Shown here one piece after another: positions 27,915-37,061 of a DNA stretch of 64,000 nucleotides (position 1 is its first letter; each line of letters starts with the position of its first letter). The notes under the pieces are model-generated. The model searched no databases, was not told where the DNA came from, and worked only from the letters and a program-made list of their open reading frames with translations. The DNA is taken from positions 3,557,001 through 3,621,000 of the forward strand of contig NC_008209.1 of assembly GCF_000014045.1 (NCBI RefSeq), written 5' to 3'. The translations under genes and the position numbers were made by a program. Source of the stretch: Roseobacter denitrificans OCh 114. GTDB taxonomy: Bacteria > Pseudomonadota > Alphaproteobacteria > Rhodobacterales > Rhodobacteraceae.

Positions 27915-29672
27915 TCAGCCCGGTTGCGCCCGGTTGGTAATCCACCGGCATTGATAGGGGGCGAGTTCGATCGTATCCGCGAAGGTATCGATCTTTTCAC
28001 CGCTCAGAATGTCAATCCAGTCTTCATCCTCAATGAGGTTCATGGAAACAGCGGGGATTTCAACGACCTCATCGCTGACGTTATGCAGGGCAAAGATCGA
28101 CTGAAACCGATCGAGGCTTTGGCGCCAGACCCCGAAAACCCGATCCTCCAACGCCATGGTGAATTGAGTGGCATTGGGGTGAAACGCGGACTGACGCGCC
28201 CGCAAACGCAACCGCGCGGACAAGGCCGCGAGCACGCGCGCATGTATCGACCCGGTATCCGCCAGATGCGCCTGCAAAGTGGGGTAATCCCATCTGTGCC
28301 GGTTGATCGCCCGGTTCATCCCGCGCCGCGCGACCTGTGCGTGATCATTCGGAGTGGCGAGCATGGCGTGGATGTAGAAGGCGGGGATTCCTTCCAGCGA
28401 CATCACGATGGTCTGCGAACAGACAAACCGGTCGAAATGCAGGGCATCCTCTCCTTTGAAAGTGCGTGATGTGGCCTCGAAGAAGGTCGTGTTCAACTCG
28501 TAAGGGGCCTCGCCGCCATCCGGTAGCGCGCGCATCGACACAAGCCCTCCGATGTCGCGCACCGTCTGGATCATGCGCGCCTGCTCTTGCGGCGGTAGCA
28601 CCCCTTCTGCGGGGCGCATGCCGATCCCATCGTGGCTGGCCGTGAAGTTCAGATAGGCACAGCCCAGTTGCGCGGGCGGCATCCCGCTTTGCCAGCGCCG
28701 AAGATACCGCGCGGACCCCGACATCATGGCATGCAGGATCAGCGGCGGCAGCGGGAAGTTGTAAATCGCATGCGCCTCGTTGCGATTCCCGAAATAACTG
28801 AGATTTTCGGCCTTGGGCACGTTGGTCTCGGTCAATAGAATGATCGTCTCCGCCGCGTAGTCGCACAGCATGCGCATCAGCTGCACAATCGCATGTGTTT
28901 GGGGCAAATGGATGGATGACGATCCCACCTCCTTCCACAAAAACGCAACCGCATCGAGGCGGATGATCTGCACCCCGTTGTCCACATGCAGCCGGATGAT
29001 ACGCAGGAATTCCAGCAAGACCTCCGGATTGCGGAAATCCAGATCAATCTGATCATGGCTGAAGGTACACCAGACATGGCGCGGCCCGTTCACCGTGTCG
29101 ACTTGTTGCAGCAAAGGCGTGGTGCGGGGCCGGACAACTGCCGACAGATCATCATCGGGGGACGCCTCGAAAAAGAAGCGATCATAGGGCGCCTGCCCCT
29201 GCCGGTAGGCATTGAACCACGCGCCCTGACTGGACACATGGTTCAGCACCAGATCGGACATCAGGTGAAACGCATCCCCGATCCGGTTGATATCGGCCCA
29301 GTCGCCAAGCTGCGGGTTCACCGCGCGAAAATCGGACACCGCAAAGCCATCGTCGGACGTGAATGGAAAAAACGGCAGGATGTGCACGCCATTGACCACG
29401 CCTTTCATGTAGCGCAGCAAAAAGTCATGCAGCAGGTCCAGCGGCTTGTGAGACCCGTCCAGTATAGAGTTGCCATAGGTGATCAGCAGCGCGTCTTTTT
29501 CCGTCCACAGGTTGTTGCCCGGCAAACGCCCGCGTTTGCGCGGCTTGGTGCCCTCGGGCCAGAACGCCTCAACGATCTTGCTGGAGAGGATATCAGCATC
29601 AATGTCGGGGTAAATCTGGCGGACGAGCGATGCGAGGCGCATGCTGAAGGAGGTCGTCTTGCTGGCTTTCAT
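27915..29672 (-). CDS. GH13 sugar phosphorylase (glucosylglycerate/sucrose phosphorylase type)
   Basis: A 585-aa GH13_18 phosphorylase that splits a glucoside with phosphate, giving glucose 1-phosphate. The barrel motifs are in order: LNHVSSQG (region I), IIRLDAVAFLWKE with the nucleophile Asp, LLTETNVPK with the acid/base Glu, and FTASHDGIGMRP with the transition-state Asp. The HILPFFPFTSDDGFAVSDF start is typical of this subfamily. It resembles the YcjM (glucosylglycerate phosphorylase) branch. The neighbouring glucosylglycerate synthesis genes favour that substrate; sucrose or glucosylglycerol are alternatives. Confidence 0.85.
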   Translation of the reverse strand: MKASKTTSFSMRLASLVRQIYPDIDADILSSKIVEAFWPEGTKPRKRGRLPGNNLWTEKDALLITYGNSILDGSHKPLDLLHDFLLRYMKGVVNGVHILPFFPFTSDDGFAVSDFRAVNPQLGDWADINRIGDAFHLMSDLVLNHVSSQGAWFNAYRQGQAPYDRFFFEASPDDDLSAVVRPRTTPLLQQVDTVNGPRHVWCTFSHDQIDLDFRNPEVLLEFLRIIRLHVDNGVQIIRLDAVAFLWKEVGSSSIHLPQTHAIVQLMRMLCDYAAETIILLTETNVPKAENLSYFGNRNEAHAIYNFPLPPLILHAMMSGSARYLRRWQSGMPPAQLGCAYLNFTASHDGIGMRPAEGVLPPQEQARMIQTVRDIGGLVSMRALPDGGEAPYELNTTFFEATSRTFKGEDALHFDRFVCSQTIVMSLEGIPAFYIHAMLATPNDHAQVARRGMNRAINRHRWDYPTLQAHLADTGSIHARVLAALSARLRLRARQSAFHPNATQFTMALEDRVFGVWRQSLDRFQSIFALHNVSDEVVEIPAVSMNLIEDEDWIDILSGEKIDTFADTIELAPYQCRWITNRAQPG

Positions 29673-29846
29673 GTCTTCAATCGTCCGGTGTTCTTGAGGT
29701 CTTGCCCTCTAGCCAACATCCTTTGGCGCGATTTGCCCAGAAAATTCCGCCGAAACCGGTGCATGGGGTTATCGGGAAGACGCCCCTGACTAATTCTTTG
29801 TCGAATGTTCGGGCGTGTCATCCGATTTTCCCGCCGTAAAGCACCG

Positions 29847-30779
29847 TCAAAAACGGCCGTAGGGCGAGACACCGTTCACATTCAGGAAAACCGAATAAAG
29901 CGATGTGGTGCCACAGATAAACAATCGGTTCAGTTTTTCGCCACCAAAACAGACGTTGGCCACAAACTCCGGTATCAGGATTTTACCGAGCAGTTTCCCA
30001 TCCGGGGACAGGCAATGCACGCCATCCGCCGCAGAGGTCCAGATGCGACCGTCCGTGTCCAGCCGGAACCCATCGAAAAAACCGCTGTCACAGGTGGCAA
30101 AGACATCGCCACCGCTCAGCGTGCCATCAGCTGCCACACTGTGGCGCCGGATATGCGCGGGGCCATCAGGCATATGTGTGCCGCCGGTATCCGCGATATA
30201 AAGCTGCGTTTCATCCGGGGAAAAGGCCAGCCCGTTCGGTTTGACATAATCATCGGCGACGATCCGAATGTCCCCGTTGGGATCGACACGGTAAACGTGA
30301 CACGCCCCGATTTCACTGGGCGCGCGCCTCCCCTCGTAATCCATCATGATGCCGTAGGACGGATCCGTAAACCAGCTTGATCCATCGGATTTGACCACAA
30401 CATCATTCGGCGAATTCAGCCGCTTTCCCTGGTAGCTGTCAGCGATCACGGTGATGGAGCCATCAGGCTCGGTGCGCGTCACCCGGCGGGACAGATGCTC
30501 GCAAGAAACCAGACGCCCCTGCCGGTCCACGCTGTGTCCGTTGGAATTGTTCGAAGGCTGGCGAAAGGTCGAAACACTGCCATCGGTGTCATCCCAGCGC
30601 AGAATCCGGTTATTGGGAATATCCGACCAAAGCAGGTAGCGCCCCGCCGCAAACCAAACAGGCCCCTCGGACCAGCGCGCACCGGTCCACAACCGCTCCA
30701 CGCGCGCGTGACCGATCAGGCAATCGTCAAAGCTGGGGTCAATTGCGTTGAAGCCGGTCCCGTCGATCATCCCGAACAT
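29847..30779 (-). CDS. SMP-30/gluconolactonase/LRE family protein
   Basis: A 310-aa six-bladed beta-propeller lactonase that hydrolyses sugar lactones with a divalent metal. The metal ligands sit in WSEGPVWF, the SPNDVVV motif and the YVKPNGLAFS segment, with a further Asp in SGFFDGFRLD. No signal peptide is seen. I prefer the ATG preceded by AGAAGGAAG over one 21 bases upstream. Its first 41 bases overlap the end of the b561-like gene in another frame, which points to one transcript with the sugar importer. Confidence 0.85.
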   Translation of the reverse strand: MFGMIDGTGFNAIDPSFDDCLIGHARVERLWTGARWSEGPVWFAAGRYLLWSDIPNNRILRWDDTDGSVSTFRQPSNNSNGHSVDRQGRLVSCEHLSRRVTRTEPDGSITVIADSYQGKRLNSPNDVVVKSDGSSWFTDPSYGIMMDYEGRRAPSEIGACHVYRVDPNGDIRIVADDYVKPNGLAFSPDETQLYIADTGGTHMPDGPAHIRRHSVAADGTLSGGDVFATCDSGFFDGFRLDTDGRIWTSAADGVHCLSPDGKLLGKILIPEFVANVCFGGEKLNRLFICGTTSLYSVFLNVNGVSPYGRF

Positions 30780-31503
30780 CGCGTTCTTCCTTCTGTTCAT
30801 CAGGTATATTCATACGGCGCACGCCCCACCCCGGTGCCGCGCGCTGGTTGCCCGGATGCGCCGGGTCCGCGCCCCAGATGGCCTGATAGGTGTCCACGGC
30901 AAAACCCTTGCGCTGCAACACGATGAATGCACATAGCAGCATGCTCCACCACAGCCCCAAGGTCAGCCACATCCAATGCGGTGCATTCGCGTGCCACAGC
31001 CCGAAAATGATTGTCGCCAAGGCCAACAGGATCGCCGCATATCCAACAGATTTATGTGCATGTTCAAAGAACAGGCGCCATGGTGTCATGTCATAGTGAT
31101 CCCCGCGCATGGTGCCGCCCGGCATGGTCGGCCCCCCCTTGTCACCGCGCATGAAGCCGAGCGTGACCTGCACAAAAAGGGCCGCAAGCACACCATAGCC
31201 CAGCCACCCGTGCCACGACAAAGGCCCGTCAGAAGAGACCCAGTAGAGCAAAACGAACCCCACGACGGAAAGCGCGGCAACCGTCAACTGCCCGAACAGA
31301 TGACAGCGCCACCAGACCTGCACATCCAATTCGCGTGGCCAGTCCTGACCCGGCAAAACCTTGAAAAACCGCGCGATCAGAACGGCCAGCGGGGCAATCA
31401 CGCCCCATGCAATGACCATTGTCCGCGCGTGCCATGAAACCGCAAAGCCGACATCATGCACCCGTGTCGGGTCAATCGGCGCAAGCAGCCAGTCCCACAT
31501 CAT
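30739..31503 (-). CDS. Cytochrome b561-like membrane protein
   Basis: A 254-aa protein with about six membrane helices and His residues where b561-type haem ligands are expected: SWHARTM, RCHLFGQ, SWHGWLGY and EHAHKSVGY. A further GLWHANAPHW lies in the last loop. The C-terminal ~45 residues are polar and charged. The start codon overlaps the stop of the upstream permease as ATGA, so translation is coupled. It could pass electrons across the membrane for an oxidation linked to the lactonase next to it. That link is inference; haem binding is not shown. Confidence 0.75.
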   Translation of the reverse strand: MMWDWLLAPIDPTRVHDVGFAVSWHARTMVIAWGVIAPLAVLIARFFKVLPGQDWPRELDVQVWWRCHLFGQLTVAALSVVGFVLLYWVSSDGPLSWHGWLGYGVLAALFVQVTLGFMRGDKGGPTMPGGTMRGDHYDMTPWRLFFEHAHKSVGYAAILLALATIIFGLWHANAPHWMWLTLGLWWSMLLCAFIVLQRKGFAVDTYQAIWGADPAHPGNQRAAPGWGVRRMNIPDEQKEERDVRDDRRDRLQRN

Positions 31504-32435
31504 CCCTTGACCGCGCCCGCCGTCATGCCGGTAATGATCTGACGGCTCGCAAAGAGCGTGAAGATGATCGGTGGGATGGCAAGCAGCATGCCAGTGGCCA
31601 TGATCACGCCCCATTCGACATTGAATTCCGACATGTTGTTTACGATCAGAATGGGTACGGTGCGGGTATCACGATCACTCAGAGCCGAGGCCAGCAGGTA
31701 TTCGTTCCATGCAATCCGAAAGGTAAAAATGGCCGCCGCCGCGAGGCCCGGTTTGATCAGCGGCAAAACGATCTTGAAAAACACCTGAAACGGGCCGGCC
31801 CCGTCCACGCGCGCGGCTTCTTCCAACGATCGTGGCACCTGAACAATGAAACTCTGGAGGATCCAGATCACAAAGGGCAGGTTCATCGCGACATAGATCA
31901 GGATGATCCCCGAATGCGTCCCGGCCAGACAAACATCACCGCGCCCGCCAAAGGTGTCGCGGATCATGCCGCCGATCAACCCATCGCGATCAAGGCAGAA
32001 TTCATTGTTCCACAGCCCGAACACCGGCACCAGCAACACGGCGGGCGGGACCATGCGCACCATCAGCGTGCTCATCGACACTGTGTCACGGCCCATGAAT
32101 CTGAACCGCACCAACGCATAAGCCGCCATACAGCCGATAATCAGCGTCAGCAGGGTCGAGATCAGCGCGATGATCAGCGAGTTGATGAATGCGCCCCCGA
32201 ATTTCAACGAGCAGAAATCAAGGTGGTCGATTTCGTACCAGAGAATATCACATAGCGCTGTTTCATAATTCTGGATCGTGGGCAAAAACAACAAGCCCGT
32301 ACCGCCCGACAGGATGTCGACATCCAGCTTGAACGAATTGACCAGCATCAACAGAACCGGCCCCACAGACATAAAGACCAGCGCCACGATGATGGCGTAA
32401 AAACCGACCGGTTGGCGTTCTTGTCTGGCGGCCAT
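31500..32435 (-). CDS. Sugar ABC importer permease (MalG type)
   Basis: A 311-aa inner-membrane permease with six expected helices. The EAA loop that contacts the ATPase reads EEAARVDGAGPFQVFFKIVL (residues ~205-225). It has an unusually long loop before it (WNNEFCLDRDGLIGG through DVCLAGTHSG) carrying two Cys. I start at the ATG preceded by GAGGAGGA; its T also begins the upstream stop (TGATG). It partners with the other permease, the binding protein and the ATPase. Confidence 0.9.
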   Translation of the reverse strand: MAARQERQPVGFYAIIVALVFMSVGPVLLMLVNSFKLDVDILSGGTGLLFLPTIQNYETALCDILWYEIDHLDFCSLKFGGAFINSLIIALISTLLTLIIGCMAAYALVRFRFMGRDTVSMSTLMVRMVPPAVLLVPVFGLWNNEFCLDRDGLIGGMIRDTFGGRGDVCLAGTHSGIILIYVAMNLPFVIWILQSFIVQVPRSLEEAARVDGAGPFQVFFKIVLPLIKPGLAAAAIFTFRIAWNEYLLASALSDRDTRTVPILIVNNMSEFNVEWGVIMATGMLLAIPPIIFTLFASRQIITGMTAGAVKG

Positions 32436-33349
32436 CAGCTGTCCTCCTCCTGAATCATGGCGTTCAGCCGGGCCGCGCGCGCCTCTTGCCAACGGGTGAA
32501 GGCGAACATGCCCAGGGTCAAAAACAGCAGCAGAATAAGCAGATAATTCGACATGGCCGCGGCCACCCCAAGTTCGCGAAACTCCGTCGCGGTGCGGGAA
32601 ATGCGCAAGGCAAGGATTTCCGTGGACAGACCCGGCCCGCCTTCGGTCATCACAAGGATCACCTCGAGCACCTTGAAGGCATCAATCAGACGCAAAAGCG
32701 CGGTGACGATCAGCACGGGCATCATCAGCGGCAGTTTGATATGCCAGATTTGCTGCCAGCCGGTCGCACCGTCAATCCGCGCCGCTTCAAGTGCGGAGCG
32801 GGGCAAGGACTGCAGCGCTGCCAGTGACAGAATGAAAATGAAGGGCGTCCACTGCCAGATATCGGCAATGATGATCGACATCAGCGCATGTTCGCCCAGC
32901 CAGTCCACCCGGGGCAGACCCAGCTTGTCCAGAAAGCCGTTAAATGTGCCGATGGTCGGGTGGTACATGTAGCGCCACATCAGCCCCACCACCACCGGTG
33001 CGATCATCATCGGCAGAATGAACAATGTGCGCAAAATGGACATGCCGCGGATGTTGCGATCCAGCAGCAGCGCAAGGCCTACACCAATCAGCATCTCCAA
33101 TGTCACAACGAAGAACGCAAACTTCAGCGTGACCACAAGGCTTTCGTGGAAATTCGGATCCCCCCAAAGGGTAATGTAGTTTTTCAGACCAACGAATTCG
33201 GCCTCGCCGATTGTCTGACTGGGGTTCCATTCGCGAAAACTGCCCCAGATCATGTAGCCCAGCGGATACATCAGCGCGATGGCCATGATGAGCACGGCAG
33301 GGGCCATGAACATGTAAGGCGTCAATCGGTTGGCCATGGCGATGCGCAT
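32435..33349 (-). CDS. Sugar ABC importer permease (MalF type)
   Basis: A 304-aa inner-membrane permease. Six helices are visible, and the EAA loop reads LEAARIDGATGWQQIWHIKL. I chose the ATG with AAAAGAG eight bases before it; a GTG nine bases upstream and an ATG at 33337 are alternatives. It overlaps the next permease by one base. The operon order (ATPase, binding protein, permease, permease) is common for carbohydrate importers in Rhodobacteraceae. Confidence 0.9.
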   Translation of the reverse strand: MRIAMANRLTPYMFMAPAVLIMAIALMYPLGYMIWGSFREWNPSQTIGEAEFVGLKNYITLWGDPNFHESLVVTLKFAFFVVTLEMLIGVGLALLLDRNIRGMSILRTLFILPMMIAPVVVGLMWRYMYHPTIGTFNGFLDKLGLPRVDWLGEHALMSIIIADIWQWTPFIFILSLAALQSLPRSALEAARIDGATGWQQIWHIKLPLMMPVLIVTALLRLIDAFKVLEVILVMTEGGPGLSTEILALRISRTATEFRELGVAAAMSNYLLILLLFLTLGMFAFTRWQEARAARLNAMIQEEDS

Positions 33350-33385
33350 GAAAACCACTCTTTTCCGGTTCAGCTAAAACAGGCC

Positions 33386-33413
33386 CGGGGCGCACAAAAC
33401 AGCGCGCGCCCCG
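33386..33413 (-). promoter_or_regulatory. Intercistronic stem-loop after the binding-protein gene
   Basis: CGGGGCGC (33386-33393) and GCGCCCCG (33406-33413) pair perfectly over eight bases around a 12-base loop. It lies 13 bases after the binding-protein stop and before the permeases. Such hairpins often protect the 5' message so that binding protein exceeds permease; that role is inferred. Confidence 0.5.
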
Positions 33414-33425
33414 AACGCTGGGAGG

Positions 33426-34754
33426 TTACTGCCAGGTATAATAGCCGGCGTCTTCCATCACGGCGCGCGTCCGCTCGGCAACGCCGTCCAGTGCTTCCTG
33501 GATATCGAGATCTTCGGTCAGCACCTTGGACATCGTGGTGCCGATATCAGCGTTGATCTTGCCCCAGACGGGGATGATCGGGCGCCAGTCCGGGTCTGCA
33601 TATTTCAGCGCCTCACCGAATGTGGCCGAGAACGGGAATTTCTCGTTCAGGCCGGGGTCCTGATAGGTGGAGAACCGCGAAGGGTTGCCGCCGGCCATCG
33701 CGACCTTGAGGTCCCCTTGTTTGGAGGTGAGCCACTGCATCAGCAAAAAGGCGGCTTCCTTGTTTTCAGCATTCTTCGGGATCGCGATTCCGAAGCCACC
33801 TGTCTGGCTGCCCCGGCGCACACCTTCGGGGTGCATGGCATAGCCGACTTTGCCCACAACCTTGGAGCGGTCAGGGTCTTCAAACCCGGGCATGAAGGCG
33901 ATGGAGTCAAGGAACATGGCCGCCTCGCCGTTGGAAAAGGCCGCCGCCGCCTCGGATGGTCCAAAGCTGAGCGATCCTTCGGGGCCACAATCCACGATGG
34001 TCTTCAGCGCCTCGGCCGCCTGCTTGCCCGCGGCGTTGTTGATGATCGGGTTCCACGCATCATCAAACACGCGCCCGCCCAATGGCGCGAGGTGCAGCAA
34101 AAACGCATGGCTGGCCTGGTGTCCGGATGCGGCACGCGATGCCATACCGCCCATGCCGGGTTCCAGTTCGGGTATTTTACACGCCGCATCCAGCAATTGG
34201 TCGTAGGTTTCAGGCTTGGCGATCCCGTGCTTTTCAAAGATGTCCTTGCGATAGGCCAGCACGGAAGTTTCCGACCCGAAAGGTATCCCGAAGAGCGAGC
34301 CCGTCGGACCGGGCAGATAGCCTTTTTCCCCGCCCGCAACACCGATGTTCTGAACGTACCCGTCGATCAGGTCTTCGGCATCATAATTCGGGTCAGCCAG
34401 CTTGGGGTTCATGAAATATTTGGCAAGGTTTTCAAGCTGATCCGCGAAAACGTAGTCCGCCTTTGAAAACACAACATAGGAAATCAGGTCGTATTCCCCC
34501 TCGTCCTGCGCAAGCTCCAACGTCTGACGTTCGCGCATCTTGAGGTAGGGAAGTTGATCAACCTCAACCTCGATCCCGGTTTCTGCGGTGAACTCAGGCA
34601 GAACCTTCATTGCCGCATTGTAATGCGGGTGTGCGGGAAAGTTCACGATCAGCGTCGTGCCCGCGTATTCAGCATAAGGGTTAGCGAAAGCCGCACCCGT
34701 CATGAAGAGCGCAGCGGAAACGCTGATCCCTGCCCGTTTTAGTGTCGTATACAT
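33426..34754 (-). CDS. Sugar ABC importer substrate-binding protein
   Basis: A 442-aa family 1 extracellular solute-binding protein. Residues 1-~24 (ending TGAAFA) are a signal peptide. The lobes follow the usual pattern, with YDLISYVVFS, FGIPFGSETSVLAYRKD, FSNGEAAMF and TGGFGIAIPKNAENKEAA. It starts after GGGAGGA. It should bind an oligosaccharide or glycoside in the periplasm and deliver it to the permeases. The GH13 phosphorylase in the same direction suggests glucosylglycerate or a similar glucoside, as with E. coli YcjN next to YcjM. Confidence 0.92.
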   Translation of the reverse strand: MYTTLKRAGISVSAALFMTGAAFANPYAEYAGTTLIVNFPAHPHYNAAMKVLPEFTAETGIEVEVDQLPYLKMRERQTLELAQDEGEYDLISYVVFSKADYVFADQLENLAKYFMNPKLADPNYDAEDLIDGYVQNIGVAGGEKGYLPGPTGSLFGIPFGSETSVLAYRKDIFEKHGIAKPETYDQLLDAACKIPELEPGMGGMASRAASGHQASHAFLLHLAPLGGRVFDDAWNPIINNAAGKQAAEALKTIVDCGPEGSLSFGPSEAAAAFSNGEAAMFLDSIAFMPGFEDPDRSKVVGKVGYAMHPEGVRRGSQTGGFGIAIPKNAENKEAAFLLMQWLTSKQGDLKVAMAGGNPSRFSTYQDPGLNEKFPFSATFGEALKYADPDWRPIIPVWGKINADIGTTMSKVLTEDLDIQEALDGVAERTRAVMEDAGYYTWQ

Positions 34755-34783
34755 CTGGTTCCTCCCATAAAAAATTCAGGCCG

Positions 34784-35872
34784 CTACAGTGCAACCTCAC
34801 TCTGGCGGTCAAAGAGATGTATCCCCCCTGAATTGACCGCAAACGTCAGCGTCTGGCCCAATGCGACAGGCGTGTCCGAGCCAAGTTCAACCATGATTTT
34901 TGCCCCGCCGCAGGTGCAGAGCAAAACAGACTGCGCACCTACGTATTCCGACACCATCACATGCAATTCCAACGCATGCTCCCTGTCGCAATCGGGCGCA
35001 TAGGTCAGGTCGGATGGCCGTACGCCAATGATCACATCCTTGCTTTTGTTCCGCAGGGCCGCCGACGCCCTCTCGCCCTGCAGCAACAGATCAAACCCGT
35101 CACCCTTGGCATAGACCTTGTTGTCCCGCTGCTCGATTTCGGCGTTGAGAAAATTCATCGGTGGCATGCCCAGAAAACCCGCCACGAATTTGTTGACCGG
35201 GTGCTTGAACAGCTCTTCTGGGGTGCCCTGCTGCTGAATGTACCCACCATGCATCACCACAATCCTGTCCGCCAATGTCATCGCTTCGATCTGATCATGC
35301 GTGACGTAAATCATGTTCTTATGAACACGCTGGCTCATCAGTGCCAGTTCGGCGCGCATCTGACCGCGCAGCTTGGCATCAAGGTTCGAAAGCGGTTCAT
35401 CAAAAAGAAATGTGCTGGCATCCCGTGTCAGCGCGCGCCCCATGGCAACCCGCTGACGTTGACCGCCTGATAGCTCACCCGGTTTGCGGTTGAGATAATC
35501 GCTCAACCCGAGGGTCGCTGCGACGGTGCGGACCTTTTCGTCGATCTCTGCCTTGGGACGCTTTTGCAGGCGCAAAGCGAAGGACATGTTTTTAGCGACG
35601 TTCATATGCGGGTAAAGCGCGTAATCCTGAAACACCATCGCCAGATCACGGTCTTTTGGCTCAAGTCGGCTGACGGGCCGCCCATCCACGTAGATTTCAC
35701 CCTCTGTCACATCCTCAAGCCCTGCGATCATGCGCAACGTCGTGGATTTTCCGCAACCCGAAGGCCCGACAAGAACCGTGAATTCGTTATCGGCCATCTC
35801 AAGTTCGATGCCGTGCAAAACCTCTACGTCACCGTATCGCTTGATCAGGTTTTCCAGATGAATAGTCGGCAT
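34784..35872 (-). CDS. Sugar ABC importer ATP-binding protein (MalK/UgpC type)
   Basis: A 362-aa cytoplasmic ATPase that powers the importer as a dimer. All motifs are intact: GPSGCGKST, the Q-loop in MVFQDYALYPHM, signature LSGGQRQRVAMGRAL, Walker B FLFDEPLSNLDAKLR, and the H-loop in YVTHDQIEAMTLADR. A TOBE-type regulatory domain fills residues ~235-360. It is the first gene of the importer operon, and a LacI-type operator lies 44 bases upstream. This family often serves more than one importer. Confidence 0.95.
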   Translation of the reverse strand: MPTIHLENLIKRYGDVEVLHGIELEMADNEFTVLVGPSGCGKSTTLRMIAGLEDVTEGEIYVDGRPVSRLEPKDRDLAMVFQDYALYPHMNVAKNMSFALRLQKRPKAEIDEKVRTVAATLGLSDYLNRKPGELSGGQRQRVAMGRALTRDASTFLFDEPLSNLDAKLRGQMRAELALMSQRVHKNMIYVTHDQIEAMTLADRIVVMHGGYIQQQGTPEELFKHPVNKFVAGFLGMPPMNFLNAEIEQRDNKVYAKGDGFDLLLQGERASAALRNKSKDVIIGVRPSDLTYAPDCDREHALELHVMVSEYVGAQSVLLCTCGGAKIMVELGSDTPVALGQTLTFAVNSGGIHLFDRQSEVAL

Positions 35873-35915
35873 TCAGCCCGCACCTTATGTCACATTTTCA
35901 CGCCACCGTATTGAT

Positions 35916-35929
35916 TGTGACCGGTAACA
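35916..35929 (-). promoter_or_regulatory. LacI/GntR-type operator upstream of the importer operon
   Basis: On the - strand the site reads TGTTACCGGTCACA, a 14-base near-palindrome with one mismatched pair. It differs from the E. coli GntR core TGTTACCGGTAACA at one base. It lies between the repressor gene and the importer ATPase gene, 44 bases before the latter's start, where a repressor would block transcription. The adjacent regulator has a GntR-like recognition helix, which supports the match. Confidence 0.65.
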
Positions 35930-35969
35930 CAAGTAATTTTTGAAGGTGTCAGCTTCGTTTCTTTTAAAT

Positions 35970-37061
35970 TCAGCCGGATTTGGTACTGCCGCGAAAGCTC
36001 AACTCGGCCTTCACAGCGACCGTCCTTGGGGCCGCGTTTGCGGCATACGCTTCAGAAAACAGGTCGGACAAAAGGGTCCCTGTCGCCTGACCGATACGTT
36101 TTGGGTCCACAATTACGGTCGTGATTGATGGGTTTGAAAACCGCGACACTTCAAAATTACCGAAACCCGCGACGCCGATGTCATCAGGCACCGATTTGTT
36201 CAACCCGGTCAGCGCGGACAAAACCCCGAACGCCGGAACATCCGAGACGCAAAAGATGCAATCCACATCCGGATACCGACGCAGCAGTTCCGGCGTTGCC
36301 ACGGCACCATCCTGGATCGAGAGCGGCGGTTTTCCCAGTTGCAGGATCCGGTGTGCAGACAAGCCCGCAGCTTGCATGGCCTGCGAAAAGCCGCGCCGCC
36401 GCGCCGCGCCGCGTGTCCACGCGTCATCCGCTTCACCCAGAAAGGCGATGTTGCGATATCCACGCTGGATCAGCCCATGCGTCATTTCGGCCGCTGCCTC
36501 GCAGTTGGAAAACCCTATAGTGTGCCCGATGGGATTGTCCGGTCGTTCCCATAGTTCGATAACGGGAACATTGGCCTCGCCGAGCAATTGAATGGTTCTG
36601 TCAGAGTGGCCATCGTAGGACAAAACGATCGCCTCCGGCCTGCGCCGCATCATGCTTTCAACGAGCTTTTCCTCGCGTTCGACTGAATAATCCGTGTAAC
36701 CGAGCAGGATTTGCTGACCAATTTTTTCTAGCTCTTCCGTCAAAGCCTGCACTGTCTCGGCAAAATGCAGGTTGTTCAGCGAGGGGACCAGAACAGCCAC
36801 AAATCCCGATCTTTTCGTGGTCAGGCTGCCGGCCATTTGATCAGGCACGTAGTTCATATCGCGCACGAGTTGCAAAATGCGCTCACGTGTTTCAGATGAA
36901 ATGGGACTGTTTTCGCGCAACGCGCGCGATACTGTCATACGGGAAACGCCTGCGGCCCGCGCAACGTCCCGCATTGTAACGGGCGATCTTGGCTTTGATG
37001 ATTTGGGCAAGGTTAATCTACTCTTGTATCGCCGATCCCATACTGCGCAGAGTCGAACCAT
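35970..37061 (-). CDS. LacI-family transcriptional regulator
   Basis: A ~363-aa repressor. The N-terminal helix-turn-helix reads MRDVARAAGVSRMTVSRALR (residues ~30-49), with SRMTVSRALR close to the GntR branch. The hinge and a periplasmic-binding-like effector domain follow (VAVLVPSLNNLHFAE, ending FGNFEVSRFSNP). The start is uncertain: the listed ATG has no good ribosome site, and the DNA-binding motif begins at residue 30, later than usual, so a start some 15-25 codons downstream is possible. It probably controls the importer operon immediately downstream in answer to its sugar. Confidence 0.85.
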   Translation of the reverse strand: MVRLCAVWDRRYKSRLTLPKSSKPRSPVTMRDVARAAGVSRMTVSRALRENSPISSETRERILQLVRDMNYVPDQMAGSLTTKRSGFVAVLVPSLNNLHFAETVQALTEELEKIGQQILLGYTDYSVEREEKLVESMMRRRPEAIVLSYDGHSDRTIQLLGEANVPVIELWERPDNPIGHTIGFSNCEAAAEMTHGLIQRGYRNIAFLGEADDAWTRGAARRRGFSQAMQAAGLSAHRILQLGKPPLSIQDGAVATPELLRRYPDVDCIFCVSDVPAFGVLSALTGLNKSVPDDIGVAGFGNFEVSRFSNPSITTVIVDPKRIGQATGTLLSDLFSEAYAANAAPRTVAVKAELSFRGSTKSG

